From positions 434,001 through 498,000 of the forward strand of contig NZ_JBHEBG010000001.1 of NCBI RefSeq assembly GCF_046557915.1: a stretch of 64,000 nt of DNA, given 5' to 3'. The translations under genes and the position numbers were made by a program. Origin of the DNA: JBHEBG01 sp046557915. GTDB lineage: Bacteria > Bacteroidota > Bacteroidia > Flavobacteriales > Flavobacteriaceae. The notes below the pieces were generated by a model. That model did not search any database, was not told the origin of the DNA, and worked only from the letters and a program-made list of their open reading frames with translations. Of this stretch, positions 53,648-63,642 are shown piece after piece (the first letter of the stretch is position 1; the number at the start of each line of letters is the position of its first letter).

Positions 53648-53710
53648 GACGAAGTTTTTTTGTTTCTTGTGACTTTCAAAAGTACGACAAAACGAACTAA
53701 ATTTATATAT

Positions 53711-54301
53711 ATGGCATTAGTAAAACCTCTAGACCCCAACCACGATTCTGAGACCAAAGAATTGGCAGAATTTTTTAATGAAACCCTGGGGTTTTGTCCC
53801 AATTCTGTACTTACCATGCAGCACAGACCTGCAATATCCAAGGCATTTATAAACCTCAATAAGGCTGTAATGGCCAATGAAGGCAGAGTAAGTTCGGCAT
53901 TAAAACGTATGATCGCATGGGTAAGCAGTAATTCTACCGGTTGCCGTTACTGTCAGGCACATGCCATACGGGCAGCAGAACGTTACGGTGCAGAGCAAGA
54001 GCAATTGGATAATATCTGGGAATACCGCACACATTCGGCTTTTTCAGAAGCTGAACGGGCCGCCCTAGACTTTTCACTACAGGCCTCACAAGTACCCAAC
54101 GGTGTTGATGCCGACATAAAAGAACGGCTTTACCAACATTGGGATGAAGGCGAAATTGTAGAAATGTTGGGCGTAATTTCCCTTTTTGGGTACCTTAACA
54201 GATGGAACGATTCCATGGGTACTTCCATTGAGGATGGAGCTGTGGAAAGTGGGGAACAATACCTAGGTAAGCACGGTTGGGAAAAAGGGAAACACCAATA
54301 A
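53711..54301 (+). CDS. Carboxymuconolactone decarboxylase-family protein
   Basis: I chose the ATG at 53711 (196 residues); the longer frame overlaps OsmC without similarity. The motif Cys78-x-x-Cys81 with His84 (CRYCQAHA) is the AhpD-type redox centre. It is the second such gene in the window and lies back to back with OsmC, which fits a peroxide-defence role. Its stop is directly followed by the ade start. Confidence 0.9.
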   Translation: MALVKPLDPNHDSETKELAEFFNETLGFCPNSVLTMQHRPAISKAFINLNKAVMANEGRVSSALKRMIAWVSSNSTGCRYCQAHAIRAAERYGAEQEQLDNIWEYRTHSAFSEAERAALDFSLQASQVPNGVDADIKERLYQHWDEGEIVEMLGVISLFGYLNRWNDSMGTSIEDGAVESGEQYLGKHGWEKGKHQ

Positions 54302-55924
54302 ATGAAGAAAGTTCTAGGGCAGCTGGTCGATATTATCAATAGACGCATTTTTTCTGCGGAAATTACTGTACAGCATGATAAAATTGTCTCCGTTGTCCCC
54401 AAAGAACACCAAACACAAAATTACATCCTTCCGGGTTTTGTAGACGCCCATATCCATATAGAAAGTTCCATGTTGGTGCCTTCGGAATTTGCACGTTTGG
54501 CCGTAATGCATGGCACGGTAGGCACGGTTTCCGATCCACATGAAATAGCGAATGTTCTTGGTGTGGAAGGGGTAAACTATATGATCCAAAACGGTAAAGA
54601 AGTTCCTTTTAAATTCCATTTTGGTGCTCCCTCCTGTGTGCCGGCCACCCAATTTGAAACCGCAGGCGCCCAAATAGATGCTGAAGATATTAAAGCAATG
54701 TTGGCGTCGTCCGATATTTACTATTTGGCTGAAATGATGAACTATCCTGGGGTTTTGTTTGATGATGAGGAAGTCTACAAAAAAATAGCCTGGGCAAAAC
54801 ACTATCAGAAACCTATTGATGGGCACGCGCCAGGTCTTCGTGGGGCCGATGCCAAAAAATACGTTTCAGCGGGGATAAGTACGGACCATGAATGTTTTAG
54901 CTTAGAAGAAGCACAGGAAAAACTTGCCCTAGGGATGAAGGTGATTATACGAGAAGGTAGTGCTGCCAAAAATTTTGAGGCACTGATCGACCTACTTCCA
55001 GATAATTTTGAAAACATGATGTTCTGTTCGGATGACAAACATCCGGACGATCTAATCCTAGGGCATATCAACCAGCTATGTGCTAGAGCGGTTGCCAAGG
55101 GTATCGATGTTTTTAAAGTGTTACAGGCCGCTTGTATAAACCCTGTTGAACACTATGGATTGGAGGTTGGTTTATTAAAAGAAGGGGATGCGGCCGATTT
55201 TATAGTGGTAGAAGACCTTAAGGATTTTCGGGTCTTGCAAACCTATATCGCTGGGCAATTGGTTACCGAAAATGGTGTCTCATTTATAAATCCGGTGCCT
55301 TTTAAAAAACCAAACAATTTCAACATTTCCCCAAAAAAAGTATCGGACTTTTACCTAAAGTCCCGATCAGAAAAAATCAGGGTAATAAATGCCTTGGATG
55401 GGGAACTTATTACTCAGGAATCAGTGGCCCTGGCATTAGTGGAAAATAGTGGTTTAATCTCCAACGTAAATGATGATATCCTTAAAATAGTGGTTGTAAA
55501 CCGATATTACGAAACCCCGCCCGCTATAGCCTTTATAAAGAATTTTGGTCTAAAAGAAGGAGCTATTGCAAGCTCCGTTGCCCACGATTCGCATAATATT
55601 ATTGCCGTAGGTACTGCGGACGAAGCCCTATGCCAAGCAATTAATCTGGTAATTGAAAACCAAGGGGGCATTTGTGCCGTAAAAGACTCGGAAGCCAAAA
55701 GTTTGGCTTTACCAGTAGCTGGTATTATGAGTGATCTAGATGGTTGGGAAACAGGCAAGCGCTATCAGGAAATAGATGCTATGGCCAAAGCTTTGGGCAG
55801 TACCTTAAAGGCACCTTTTATGACCCTTTCTTTTATGGCCCTATTGGTAATCCCTGATCTAAAACTTTCGGACAAGGGTCTTTTTAGTGGAAAGGACTTT
55901 TCTTTTGTGAATTTGGAAGTGTAA
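54302..55924 (+). CDS. ade: Adenine deaminase
   Basis: The 540-residue amidohydrolase converts adenine to hypoxanthine. Metal ligands: GFVDAHIHIESSM near residue 48, DPHEIANVLG and a late GHAPG. Family length is normal. Its ATG begins directly after the previous stop, so the two are co-transcribed. Confidence 0.96.
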   Translation: MKKVLGQLVDIINRRIFSAEITVQHDKIVSVVPKEHQTQNYILPGFVDAHIHIESSMLVPSEFARLAVMHGTVGTVSDPHEIANVLGVEGVNYMIQNGKEVPFKFHFGAPSCVPATQFETAGAQIDAEDIKAMLASSDIYYLAEMMNYPGVLFDDEEVYKKIAWAKHYQKPIDGHAPGLRGADAKKYVSAGISTDHECFSLEEAQEKLALGMKVIIREGSAAKNFEALIDLLPDNFENMMFCSDDKHPDDLILGHINQLCARAVAKGIDVFKVLQAACINPVEHYGLEVGLLKEGDAADFIVVEDLKDFRVLQTYIAGQLVTENGVSFINPVPFKKPNNFNISPKKVSDFYLKSRSEKIRVINALDGELITQESVALALVENSGLISNVNDDILKIVVVNRYYETPPAIAFIKNFGLKEGAIASSVAHDSHNIIAVGTADEALCQAINLVIENQGGICAVKDSEAKSLALPVAGIMSDLDGWETGKRYQEIDAMAKALGSTLKAPFMTLSFMALLVIPDLKLSDKGLFSGKDFSFVNLEV

Positions 55925-55938
55925 TCAATATTGCCTTG

Positions 55939-56517
55939 CTAATCAGTTTTTAAGATAGCTACAACCCTTTCCTGTAATTTAGGGATTACCTCTTCATTAA
56001 ACCAAGGGTTTTTGGTAAGCCAAAACCGATTTCTAGGCGAAGGGTGGGGCAATGGAATATACTTAGGCGCATATTCCTCATAAGCCCTTACGGTCTCCGT
56101 AAGATTCTTTTTTAGGGTTCCTTTTAAGTAATAGTTTTGGGCATAGATACCTATTAAAACTATCAGTTTTAGATTGGGCATACTATCCCAAAGTTGTTGA
56201 TGCCATAAGGGGGCACACTCTTGTCTGGGGGGTAGGTCGCCCGATTTTCCTTTCCCTGGATAGCAAAAACCCATAGGAACCAGCGCTATTTTGGTTTCAT
56301 CATAGAATTCCTCGTCCGTAACCTTTAACCATTTGCGCAATTGTCTGCCACTGGGATCATCCCAAGGCACACCTGTTTCATGAACCTTGGTACCTGGGGC
56401 TTGCCCAATTATAATAATCTTGGCATTGGGGTGTGCAGCCACTATTGGTCTTGGACCTAAGGGCAAATGTTCTTTACAGACCTCGCAGGCCCGTATTTCT
56501 GTCAGTAATTTTTTCAT
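55939..56517 (-). CDS. Uracil-DNA glycosylase family protein
   Basis: The 192 residues have the UDG-type loop IIGQAPGTKVHETGVPWDD and the late PLPHPSPRN motif. Early CEVC could be a metal site as in family 4/5 enzymes. It would remove uracil or related bases, or belong to a less typical branch. It overlaps rsmI by four bases. Confidence 0.9.
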   Translation of the reverse strand: MKKLLTEIRACEVCKEHLPLGPRPIVAAHPNAKIIIIGQAPGTKVHETGVPWDDPSGRQLRKWLKVTDEEFYDETKIALVPMGFCYPGKGKSGDLPPRQECAPLWHQQLWDSMPNLKLIVLIGIYAQNYYLKGTLKKNLTETVRAYEEYAPKYIPLPHPSPRNRFWLTKNPWFNEEVIPKLQERVVAILKTD

Positions 56518-57188
56518 TTTTGTTTCCCCGCTACCACGATTACGATTTCTCCTTTAGGGGGTTTTTCCAAATAGTGCTGCAAAACCTCTGTAGCCGTTCC
56601 CCTAATGGTTTCTTCATACAGTTTGGTAAGTTCCCTAGATACGGAAACGGGCCTATCCGCCCCAAAAAATTCAACAAATTGTGTCAATGTCTTTATCAAT
56701 TTATGGGGAGATTCATAGAATATTAAGGTTCTGGGTTCCTCTGCCAATAGTTGTAGTCGTGTTTGCCTCCCTTTCTTTACAGGTAAAAACCCTTCAAAAA
56801 CAAATTTATCATTGGGAAACCCGCTGTTGACCAGTGCCGGGACAAAAGCCGTGGCCCCGGGTAAACATTCCACTTCAATACCATTTTGCACACAAGCACG
56901 GGTTAGGAGAAAGCCCGGGTCGGAAATTGCCGGAGTGCCTGCATCGGAAATTAAAGCAATGTCATCGCCTCCCAGAAGTCTTTTTACAATACCATCCAAG
57001 GCCCTATGCTCATTGTGCATATGATGGCTTTGCATAGGGGTACCAATCTCATAATGTTGCAGTAATTTTCCACTGGTTCGTGTATCTTCGGCTAATATTA
57101 AGTCTACTTCTTTAAGTACTTTAATGGCCCGTAGGGTAATATCTTCCATATTACCTATTGGGGTTGGAACAATATAAAGTTTAGCCAT
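56514..57188 (-). CDS. rsmI: 16S rRNA (cytidine1402-2'-O)-methyltransferase
   Basis: The 224 residues form a SAM-dependent enzyme of the tetrapyrrole-methylase fold. Motifs: PTPIGNMEDITLRA, ILAEDTRTS, and SDAGTPAISDPG. It methylates C1402 near the ribosomal decoding site. It is co-transcribed with the UDG-family gene. Confidence 0.96.
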   Translation of the reverse strand: MAKLYIVPTPIGNMEDITLRAIKVLKEVDLILAEDTRTSGKLLQHYEIGTPMQSHHMHNEHRALDGIVKRLLGGDDIALISDAGTPAISDPGFLLTRACVQNGIEVECLPGATAFVPALVNSGFPNDKFVFEGFLPVKKGRQTRLQLLAEEPRTLIFYESPHKLIKTLTQFVEFFGADRPVSVSRELTKLYEETIRGTATEVLQHYLEKPPKGEIVIVVAGKQK

Positions 57189-57197
57189 TTTTTAATA

Positions 57198-57554
57198 TTA
57201 GTACCGTACCTGCTTGTACGTAAAATAGGAACCTAAGACACTCAATAGCACCAATATGGCAAAAAGATACCCGGTGCCGTCAGAGATATAATGGGCAAAA
57301 AATGCAAGTAAGGTGTTGAAGAAGAAACCGGCATAGGCCCATTCACTTAACCATTTGGAAAAATTACCCCAAATAGCCACCAAACCCAATATCTTGGCCG
57401 TTGCCAAGGGGTAAATGATATAAGTTGGATATCCAAAATGCTCAAAATACCCAGCTACTGCCTCATTGTGGAAAAGGTAGTTGTATACCGAAAATAACAT
57501 GATGGCCGTTAGCAATCCTGTAGCGACCCAATAAACGATTTTTTGGAAACTCAT
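57198..57554 (-). CDS. DoxX-like membrane protein
   Basis: The 118 residues contain four membrane helices. The sequence GYPTYIIYPLATAKILG is typical of the DoxX-like family. The family's role is poorly known; links to redox or stress have been suggested. It lies 9 bases upstream of rsmI on the minus strand. Confidence 0.85.
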   Translation of the reverse strand: MSFQKIVYWVATGLLTAIMLFSVYNYLFHNEAVAGYFEHFGYPTYIIYPLATAKILGLVAIWGNFSKWLSEWAYAGFFFNTLLAFFAHYISDGTGYLFAILVLLSVLGSYFTYKQVRY

Positions 57555-57606
57555 ATTTGTTGGTTGGTTTAGATTCTTTACGTCTACAAGGTGGTAATCC
57601 CGGGTT

Positions 57607-58296
57607 TTAAGAAAACTTTCGGGCTATCAAGGCCATAAAACGAAGCTCATACGCCTCTTTTCCCTGCCAGTTGTTATAATCTGGCTTAACCATATTCTCA
57701 ACAAACGCAACAGATCGCTCTTGGGTGTCTATCGTATTCAATTGAGAAATTACTCTATTGTAATCTTCAGAACTGTCATTAAAAAGATGCTTCACAAACG
57801 CCAACCTATCGTTTAGACCAACAGAAATATCATTAACGGCACTATCGTTTAATGATTTGCCCTTAACTGATTCATTAGTTCCATTTAGGGTATCCGGAGC
57901 GGTTTGCTCCATATCATTCTTCATTAGGTCTGGCTTTGCTATAAATTCTGCAAATACCTTTTCGGCCTCCGCTGCCGTAGGCATTTCGGAAACCATATCC
58001 TTTATGGTATCTATCCCTGGAGTAATAATATCCTCATCGTGCGGATTGTTTTCCGGAACCGAGGTGTTGGCATCCATAACCGCATTCGCCATTTTTTCAA
58101 ATTTGGCGGCAACCGCATTTTTGGAAACGTCAATTTCTATATCATTAAGTTTCTCATCGATATACTTAAGCACCGCCAATTTCTCATACAAGGCCTTGGC
58201 AGCCTCATAAAGAGAGTCTATATCCTTCATTCCGCGAGAGGTGATAATGTCCGTGGATAACCGCGTTAATTCCTCTTTCAATTTTCTTTTCATCAA
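57607..58296 (-). CDS. Helical protein of unknown function
   Basis: The 229 residues have an N-terminal helical half (about 1-75, likely coiled coil), an acidic linker (about 80-160), and a C-terminal helical domain (NDRLAFVKHLFNDSSEDYNRVI). It has no signal peptide and no recognised family. It lies between DoxX-like and tdk genes. Similar gene order in related genomes would support a real gene. Confidence 0.75.
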   Translation of the reverse strand: MMKRKLKEELTRLSTDIITSRGMKDIDSLYEAAKALYEKLAVLKYIDEKLNDIEIDVSKNAVAAKFEKMANAVMDANTSVPENNPHDEDIITPGIDTIKDMVSEMPTAAEAEKVFAEFIAKPDLMKNDMEQTAPDTLNGTNESVKGKSLNDSAVNDISVGLNDRLAFVKHLFNDSSEDYNRVISQLNTIDTQERSVAFVENMVKPDYNNWQGKEAYELRFMALIARKFS

Positions 58297-58404
58297 CTAA
58301 AACTTTTATTTTCTCTTTTCTAGAAAAGTCTATCTTTCTTTATTAATTTTAAACTTCCTTAATATAGAACGAAAAAACCCGTTATTTTCGTCTAAAATTA
58401 CAAA

Positions 58405-59049
58405 ATGTTTCTCGAAAATACTGTTAATCATAAAGAACAATTCGGTTGGATAGAAGTTATCTGCGGGTCTATGTTCTCTGGCAAGACCGAGGAACTGATC
58501 AGAAGATTGAAGCGGGCTAAATTCGCCAAACAGAAAGTAGAGATTTTTAAACCTATAGTGGATACCCGTTACCGCGAGGACATGGTGGTGTCCCATGACG
58601 ATAATGAAATACGCTCCACTCCAGTACCGGCATCAACCAATATTAGGCTTTTAGCAGACGGTTGCGATGTTGTGGGCATCGATGAGGCCCAATTTTTTGA
58701 TGATGAAATCGTGGCAGTCTGCAATGATTTGGCAAACAAGGGTATACGGGTGGTGGTAGCAGGGCTCGATATGGATTTTAAAGGCAACCCTTTTGGTCCC
58801 ATGCCGGCATTAATGGCCACGGCAGAATACGTAACCAAGGTGCATGCCATTTGCACCCGCACCGGAAACTTGGCCAACTACAGCTTTAGAAAATCCAATA
58901 ACGATAATTTGGTCCTGATCGGGGAAACCGAGGAATACGAGCCGCTAAGCAGAGCTGCATTCTTTAAAGCTATGTTGCGTGAAAAAATTGTGCATATGGA
59001 GGTTAATGACGAAGAAGTTGTTGGAAACAAAAAGGACGCCAATGCCTAA
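58405..59049 (+). CDS. tdk: Thymidine kinase
   Basis: The 214 residues form a type II thymidine kinase of pyrimidine salvage. The P-loop is GSMFSGKT (21-28), DEAQFF the Walker B, and CTRTGNLANYSFRKS the zinc-ribbon region (partly missing Cys). It overlaps the alanine racemase start by 8 bases. Confidence 0.96.
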   Translation: MFLENTVNHKEQFGWIEVICGSMFSGKTEELIRRLKRAKFAKQKVEIFKPIVDTRYREDMVVSHDDNEIRSTPVPASTNIRLLADGCDVVGIDEAQFFDDEIVAVCNDLANKGIRVVVAGLDMDFKGNPFGPMPALMATAEYVTKVHAICTRTGNLANYSFRKSNNDNLVLIGETEEYEPLSRAAFFKAMLREKIVHMEVNDEEVVGNKKDANA

Positions 59050-60145
59050 AGCAACCGAAACTGTTCTGGAAATTGATCTAAGTGCCCTTTCCCACAATTT
59101 TAAATATTTAAAATCCCGATTAGACCCCAACACCAAATTTTTGGCCGTTGTAAAGGCTTTTGCTTACGGCAGTGATGCCATAAAAATTGCAGAAAAGCTG
59201 GTAGCACTTGGAGTAGATTATTTTGCTGTAGCCTATGCCAATGAAGGCGTTGCGCTAAGAAACGCAGGCATTACCACGCCTATTCTTGTTCTACACCCGC
59301 AACCCGTTAATTTTAATTCGATCATAGCACACGGTTTAGAACCTAGTCTGTATTCACCAAAAGTATTGCGGTTTTTTTTGGAAACTGCCGTAAAAAAAAG
59401 AAAAGAAGCATATCCCGTGCATCTTAAATTCAATACCGGATTAAACAGGTTGGGGTTTGGGGAAAATGATGTGGATTACATTATAGAGCAACTAGCGGAC
59501 AATGCAGCCATCAAAGTAAAATCTGTCTTTTCGCACTTGGCGGCTTCTGAGGATATCAGGGAAAAGGCCTTTACCCAAAATCAAATTGCGGTCTTTAAAA
59601 AAATCACGGAAGATTTACAAGACAAACTTGGTTATGTCCCATTCAGACATGTTCTGAATACATCTGGAATTATTAATTATCCCGAAGCTCAATTTGAAAT
59701 GGTGCGCAGTGGCATTGGGTTATATGGTTTTGGCAACGATGCCGCAATTGACATGGAGCTAAGGCCCGTTGCCGCATTGAAAACGGTAATATCACAACTC
59801 CATAAAATAGCACCTAACGAAAGTGTTGGGTACAATAGGGCATTTAGTGCTAAAAAACCAAGGGTAACGGCCACACTTCCTTTGGGCCATGCAGATGGTA
59901 TAGGAAGGCACTTTGGAAACGGCAAAGCATATGTAAGCGTAAAAGGCAAACAAGCACCAATTGTTGGTAATGTCTGCATGGATATGATCATGATAGATGT
60001 TACGGACATCGATTGCCAGGCTGGTGATGAGGTCGTTATTTTTGGACAGGACCCTAGTGCAGAAACCTTTGCTTCCTTCGCAGATACCATATCTTATGAA
60101 TTACTTACCGGGATTTCGCAACGTGTAAAACGAGTGCTAATCTAG
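59042..60145 (+). CDS. alr: Alanine racemase
   Basis: I chose the ATG at 59042 (367 residues, MPKATETVLEIDLSALSHNF); the longer frame runs inside tdk. The PLP lysine is Lys38 in VVKAFAYGSD, the Bacteroidota variant of VKADAYGHG. The catalytic Tyr of the partner subunit lies in SVGYNRAFSA. It makes D-alanine for peptidoglycan. It is translationally coupled to tdk. Confidence 0.95.
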   Translation: MPKATETVLEIDLSALSHNFKYLKSRLDPNTKFLAVVKAFAYGSDAIKIAEKLVALGVDYFAVAYANEGVALRNAGITTPILVLHPQPVNFNSIIAHGLEPSLYSPKVLRFFLETAVKKRKEAYPVHLKFNTGLNRLGFGENDVDYIIEQLADNAAIKVKSVFSHLAASEDIREKAFTQNQIAVFKKITEDLQDKLGYVPFRHVLNTSGIINYPEAQFEMVRSGIGLYGFGNDAAIDMELRPVAALKTVISQLHKIAPNESVGYNRAFSAKKPRVTATLPLGHADGIGRHFGNGKAYVSVKGKQAPIVGNVCMDMIMIDVTDIDCQAGDEVVIFGQDPSAETFASFADTISYELLTGISQRVKRVLI

Positions 60146-60246
60146 ACAGATATGGTTAATTAACATTTTGTTAAGAAATCTTTTTTTTGATTATATTGCA
60201 TCCTAGTGCACATCAACTAAATCATTAACTATTAAAACCCTAAGAG

Positions 60247-60651
60247 ATGTTAAAAGAATTTAAGAATTTTATTATGACGGGCAATGTCATTGAATTTGCC
60301 GTGGCCGTCATCATGGCCGGTGCCGTTGGACTGGTAGTGAACGGATTTGTTTCGGACATTGTTATGCCAGTTGTAGGTCATTTTGCAGGTGGGATGGATT
60401 TCGCCAACCTTAAGGTGGTACTTACTGAAGCTGCCGGTACAGAAGGATCCGAAGGCTACGTTGCCGAAAATGCAATACGATGGGGCGCCTGGGTGAACAC
60501 AATCGTAAACTTGATCATTGTAGGCTTTGTAATGTTTATTATCGTAAAGGCATACAACAAAACAAAAACGCCTCCTGCTCCTCCAGCACCCTCTGGACCA
60601 AGTCAGGAAGAACTATTGGCGGAAATAAGAGATTTGCTTAAAAAACAATAG
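60247..60651 (+). CDS. mscL: Large-conductance mechanosensitive channel
   Basis: The 134 residues form the pentameric MscL that opens under membrane tension. FKNFIMTGNVIEFAVAVIMAG is its N-terminal helix and first membrane segment. The second segment is near 78-102, and a cytoplasmic helix closes the chain. A terminator follows. Confidence 0.97.
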   Translation: MLKEFKNFIMTGNVIEFAVAVIMAGAVGLVVNGFVSDIVMPVVGHFAGGMDFANLKVVLTEAAGTEGSEGYVAENAIRWGAWVNTIVNLIIVGFVMFIIVKAYNKTKTPPAPPAPSGPSQEELLAEIRDLLKKQ

Positions 60652-60705
60652 GAATTAAGCGGAAGTAGTTTCCGTGCAGACCGCTGCACTACATAATTAT
60701 TTTAA

Positions 60706-60748
60706 AACCGTTGATCGGCCAATCGCAGTTAGATCAACGGTTGTTTTA
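60706..60748 (+). terminator. Terminator of mscL
   Basis: AACCGTTGATC pairs perfectly with GATCAACGGTT over a 15-base loop, followed by TGTTTT. Confidence 0.85.
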
Positions 60749-60792
60749 TTTGTAACAAATTGTTATATTTTAATTATTCCTGTTCTTCGTAC

Positions 60793-60823
60793 TTGCCCAA
60801 TGATTTCTATTGAATTACATTTG
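60793..60823 (+). promoter_or_regulatory. Predicted promoter of asd
   Basis: TTG at 60793 is followed by 20 bases and TACATTTG at 60816-60823. It places the transcript start downstream of the ATG at 60810 and so supports the asd start at 60843. Confidence 0.65.
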
Positions 60824-60842
60824 TGCTTTAAATTCTGAACTA

Positions 60843-61832
60843 ATGAAAGTAGCAGTTGTAGGAGCCACTGGGATGGTGGGAGAAGTAATGTTGAAGGTAT
60901 TGGCCGAACGTAATTTTCCGATTTCGGAATTGTTATTGGTGGCCTCTGAACGATCCGTTGGTAAAACCATGTCTTATCGGGGATCCGAATATACAATTAT
61001 TGGACTGGCAGACGCTGTAGCGGCACAGCCTGATTTGGCCATATTTTCGGCAGGAGGCGATACTTCCTTGGAATGGGCCCCAAAGTTTGCGGCCGTTGGT
61101 ACCACCGTAGTAGACAATTCTTCGGCATGGCGCATGGATCCTGATAAAAAATTGGTGGTTCCGGAAATTAATGCTTCCACACTTACCAAAGAAGATAAGA
61201 TTATTGCCAACCCCAATTGTTCCACAATTCAACTGGTTATGGCCCTTAACCCATTACATCTTAAATATAAGATGAAACGTGTGGTAATTTCTACCTACCA
61301 GTCTGTTTCCGGTACTGGGGTGAAAGCTGTAAAACAATTGGAAAACGAAATGGCCGGTGTACAAGGGGAAATGGCCTATCCCTACCCTATAAATAGAAAT
61401 GCCTTGCCCCATTGCGATGTGTTTTTAGAGAACGGGTATACCAAAGAAGAAATGAAATTGGCCCGTGAGCCGCAAAAAATATTGGATGATCGCACCTTTT
61501 CCGTAAGTGCCACCGCCGTACGAATCCCTACTGCCGGAGGGCATTCCGAATCGGTAAACGTGGAGTTCGAAAATGACTTCGAGCTTAGTGATGTACGCAA
61601 ATTGCTTAGCGATACTCCGGGTATTGTGGTACAGGACAATCCCGATACCAATACCTACCCCATGCCCATTTATGCACATGACAAAGACGATGTTTTTGTA
61701 GGTAGAATACGGCGAGATGAGACCCAAAGAAATACACTCAACCTTTGGATCGTATCCGATAACCTTAGAAAAGGAGCAGCTACCAACGCTGTACAGATAG
61801 CGGAATATTTAAGGGAAAACAACTTGGTCTAA
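60843..61832 (+). CDS. asd: Aspartate-semialdehyde dehydrogenase
   Basis: The 329 residues catalyse the NADPH step to aspartate semialdehyde in lysine, methionine, threonine and peptidoglycan precursor synthesis. The N-terminal VVGATGMVG binds the cofactor; the catalytic Cys126 lies in NPNCSTIQLV. The promoter at 60793 sets the start. The next gene begins 6 bases later. Confidence 0.97.
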   Translation: MKVAVVGATGMVGEVMLKVLAERNFPISELLLVASERSVGKTMSYRGSEYTIIGLADAVAAQPDLAIFSAGGDTSLEWAPKFAAVGTTVVDNSSAWRMDPDKKLVVPEINASTLTKEDKIIANPNCSTIQLVMALNPLHLKYKMKRVVISTYQSVSGTGVKAVKQLENEMAGVQGEMAYPYPINRNALPHCDVFLENGYTKEEMKLAREPQKILDDRTFSVSATAVRIPTAGGHSESVNVEFENDFELSDVRKLLSDTPGIVVQDNPDTNTYPMPIYAHDKDDVFVGRIRRDETQRNTLNLWIVSDNLRKGAATNAVQIAEYLRENNLV

Positions 61833-61838
61833 ACCATT

Positions 61839-62141
61839 ATGATAGCAAGGATTTGGCATGGGAAGACCAGCAAGCAAAACTATGATGCCTATACCGTTTT
61901 ATTGAAAAAACTGGCCATTCCAGATTATAAAAAGACAATAGGTTTTAGAGGTTTACGTTTTTTGAGGCATCTAGAAAATAACGAAGGCCATTTTACGCTT
62001 ATTACCTACTGGGAAAATCTGGAAGTAATAAAGAATTTTGCAGGGGATGATTATACAAAGGCCAAGTATTATCCCGAAGACCAGAACTTCCTCCTAGAGT
62101 TTGAGGAACACGTGCAGCATATGGAAGTTTTCGCATCCTAA
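61839..62141 (+). CDS. Dimeric alpha/beta-barrel protein (ABM-like)
   Basis: The 100 residues show the ferredoxin-like pattern of antibiotic-biosynthesis-monooxygenase-type proteins: MIARIWHGKTS at the start, GHFTLITYWENLE in the middle, and a His near HVQHMEVF. Such proteins include monooxygenases and heme-degrading or stress proteins. The function of this one is open. It is co-transcribed with asd. Confidence 0.75.
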   Translation: MIARIWHGKTSKQNYDAYTVLLKKLAIPDYKKTIGFRGLRFLRHLENNEGHFTLITYWENLEVIKNFAGDDYTKAKYYPEDQNFLLEFEEHVQHMEVFAS

Positions 62142-62255
62142 CTATCGGATAAATTCATAGACATATATTTCTAGTATTTAATCAATATTTTAATCCAAAA
62201 TCCGTTTCTAATAGAGATGGATTTTTTTATCCCAAACAAAATCGGAAGTAATTAT

Positions 62256-63227
62256 ATGTTACAAATAGCTAATGTCTCCTTTGCCTATGATGAAGCACCG
62301 GTCCTTGCAGATATTAGCTTTGAAGTTGGTAAGGGCGAACACTTGTCCATAATTGGCGAAAGCGGATGTGGAAAGAGCACCTTGCTAAAAATTGTATATG
62401 GACTTTTGCATATAAATGTAGGTGAGGTGTTTTGGAACGAAACACGGGTGATGGGGCCCTTGTACAGCCTTGTCCCTGGAGAACCTTATATGAAGTACCT
62501 TTCCCAAGACTTTGATTTAATGCCATTTACTACGGTACGGGAGAACGTAAGTCAATATCTATCCGTTTTTGATCTTGAAGAAATGGAAAGGCGTACCCAA
62601 GAGCTTCTAAAAATGATAGAAATGGAGGCTTTTGCCAATACCAAAGTGAAAAATTTAAGCGGTGGGCAACAACAGCGCGTGGCTCTTGCCAGAGTGTTGG
62701 CCCAAGAACCCGAAATACTTTTATTAGACGAACCTTTTAGCCATATCGATAATTTTAGAAAGAACGGTCTGCGCAGAAAGCTATTCGCTTATTTAAAAAA
62801 GCAAGGCATTACTTGTTTAACTGCTACCCATGATTATAATGATGTATTACCCTTTGCAGACCGGGTAATTGTGCTTAAAGATCAGCATATCATTGCAGAC
62901 GAACCCACAACAGCGCTATACCAGAACCCAAAAAGCCTATACATTGCTTCCTTATTTGGAGAAGCCAATGAGATTCCCGTAAATATTGTAAAGTCCTATG
63001 CGGATACAAAGAGACGGATTATTGTTTACGCCCATGAGTTTAAAGTTTCGCAAACATCCGGACTCTCGGTAACAGTAAAAAAATGCTATCCCATGGGAAG
63101 CCATTTTTTGGTTGAAGGTTGTTCCGAAGATCAGACCATATATTTTAATTCTTCATTACATTTGGATTCCGAGGCAGAAGTGTTTCTAAACATATCTTTG
63201 GAAACCATAAACAAAAGACTGGTATAA
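62256..63227 (+). CDS. ABC transporter ATP-binding protein
   Basis: I chose the ATG at 62256 (323 residues) because GGAAG precedes it; an ATG at 62217 is also possible. Walker A is GESGCGKS (34-41), the ABC signature LSGGQQQRVALARVLA, and Walker B LLLDEPFSHID. The C-terminal 90 residues resemble the regulatory extension of importers of the PotA/CysA type. No permease gene is adjacent, so its partner and substrate are unknown. Confidence 0.9.
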   Translation: MLQIANVSFAYDEAPVLADISFEVGKGEHLSIIGESGCGKSTLLKIVYGLLHINVGEVFWNETRVMGPLYSLVPGEPYMKYLSQDFDLMPFTTVRENVSQYLSVFDLEEMERRTQELLKMIEMEAFANTKVKNLSGGQQQRVALARVLAQEPEILLLDEPFSHIDNFRKNGLRRKLFAYLKKQGITCLTATHDYNDVLPFADRVIVLKDQHIIADEPTTALYQNPKSLYIASLFGEANEIPVNIVKSYADTKRRIIVYAHEFKVSQTSGLSVTVKKCYPMGSHFLVEGCSEDQTIYFNSSLHLDSEAEVFLNISLETINKRLV

Positions 63228-63232
63228 GCATT

Positions 63233-63637
63233 TTGGACAAAGCACTCATAGAACAGGAATTGCGGTTTAAGGCCGTTCGCAGCAGTGGTGCGGGAGGGCA
63301 ACACGTAAACAAGGTGGCTACCAAGGTAATGTTGACCTTTGATCTTAATAGCTCCATGGCGCTATCCGATGAAGAAAAAGTACGCTTGCAGGAGAAATTG
63401 GGTCAGCGTTTAACAAAGGAAGGTTTGCTAATTATGCATGGCGATACCACAAGGAGTCAGCATAAAAATAAAGAACTGGTAGTGAAGCGTTTTTTGGAGG
63501 TTATTGAGAATGTGCTGAAAGTCCCAAAAAAAAGAAGAAAAACAAAACCTTCCAAATCGGCCATCGAAAAGCGCTTGAAAGCGAAACAAAAAACTTCGGA
63601 AAAAAAATTGGGTAGAAAAAAGACGGATTTGGACTAA
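63233..63637 (+). CDS. arfB: Alternative ribosome-rescue factor (peptidyl-tRNA hydrolase ArfB type)
   Basis: The 134 residues start at TTG. The GGQ motif (21-23, SSGAGGQHVNKV) is that of release factors, and the Lys/Arg-rich C-terminal tail enters the empty mRNA channel of stalled ribosomes. It frees ribosomes stuck on broken mRNA. It lies 5 bases after the ABC gene stop. Confidence 0.95.
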   Translation: MDKALIEQELRFKAVRSSGAGGQHVNKVATKVMLTFDLNSSMALSDEEKVRLQEKLGQRLTKEGLLIMHGDTTRSQHKNKELVVKRFLEVIENVLKVPKKRRKTKPSKSAIEKRLKAKQKTSEKKLGRKKTDLD

Positions 63638-63642
63638 CGTAA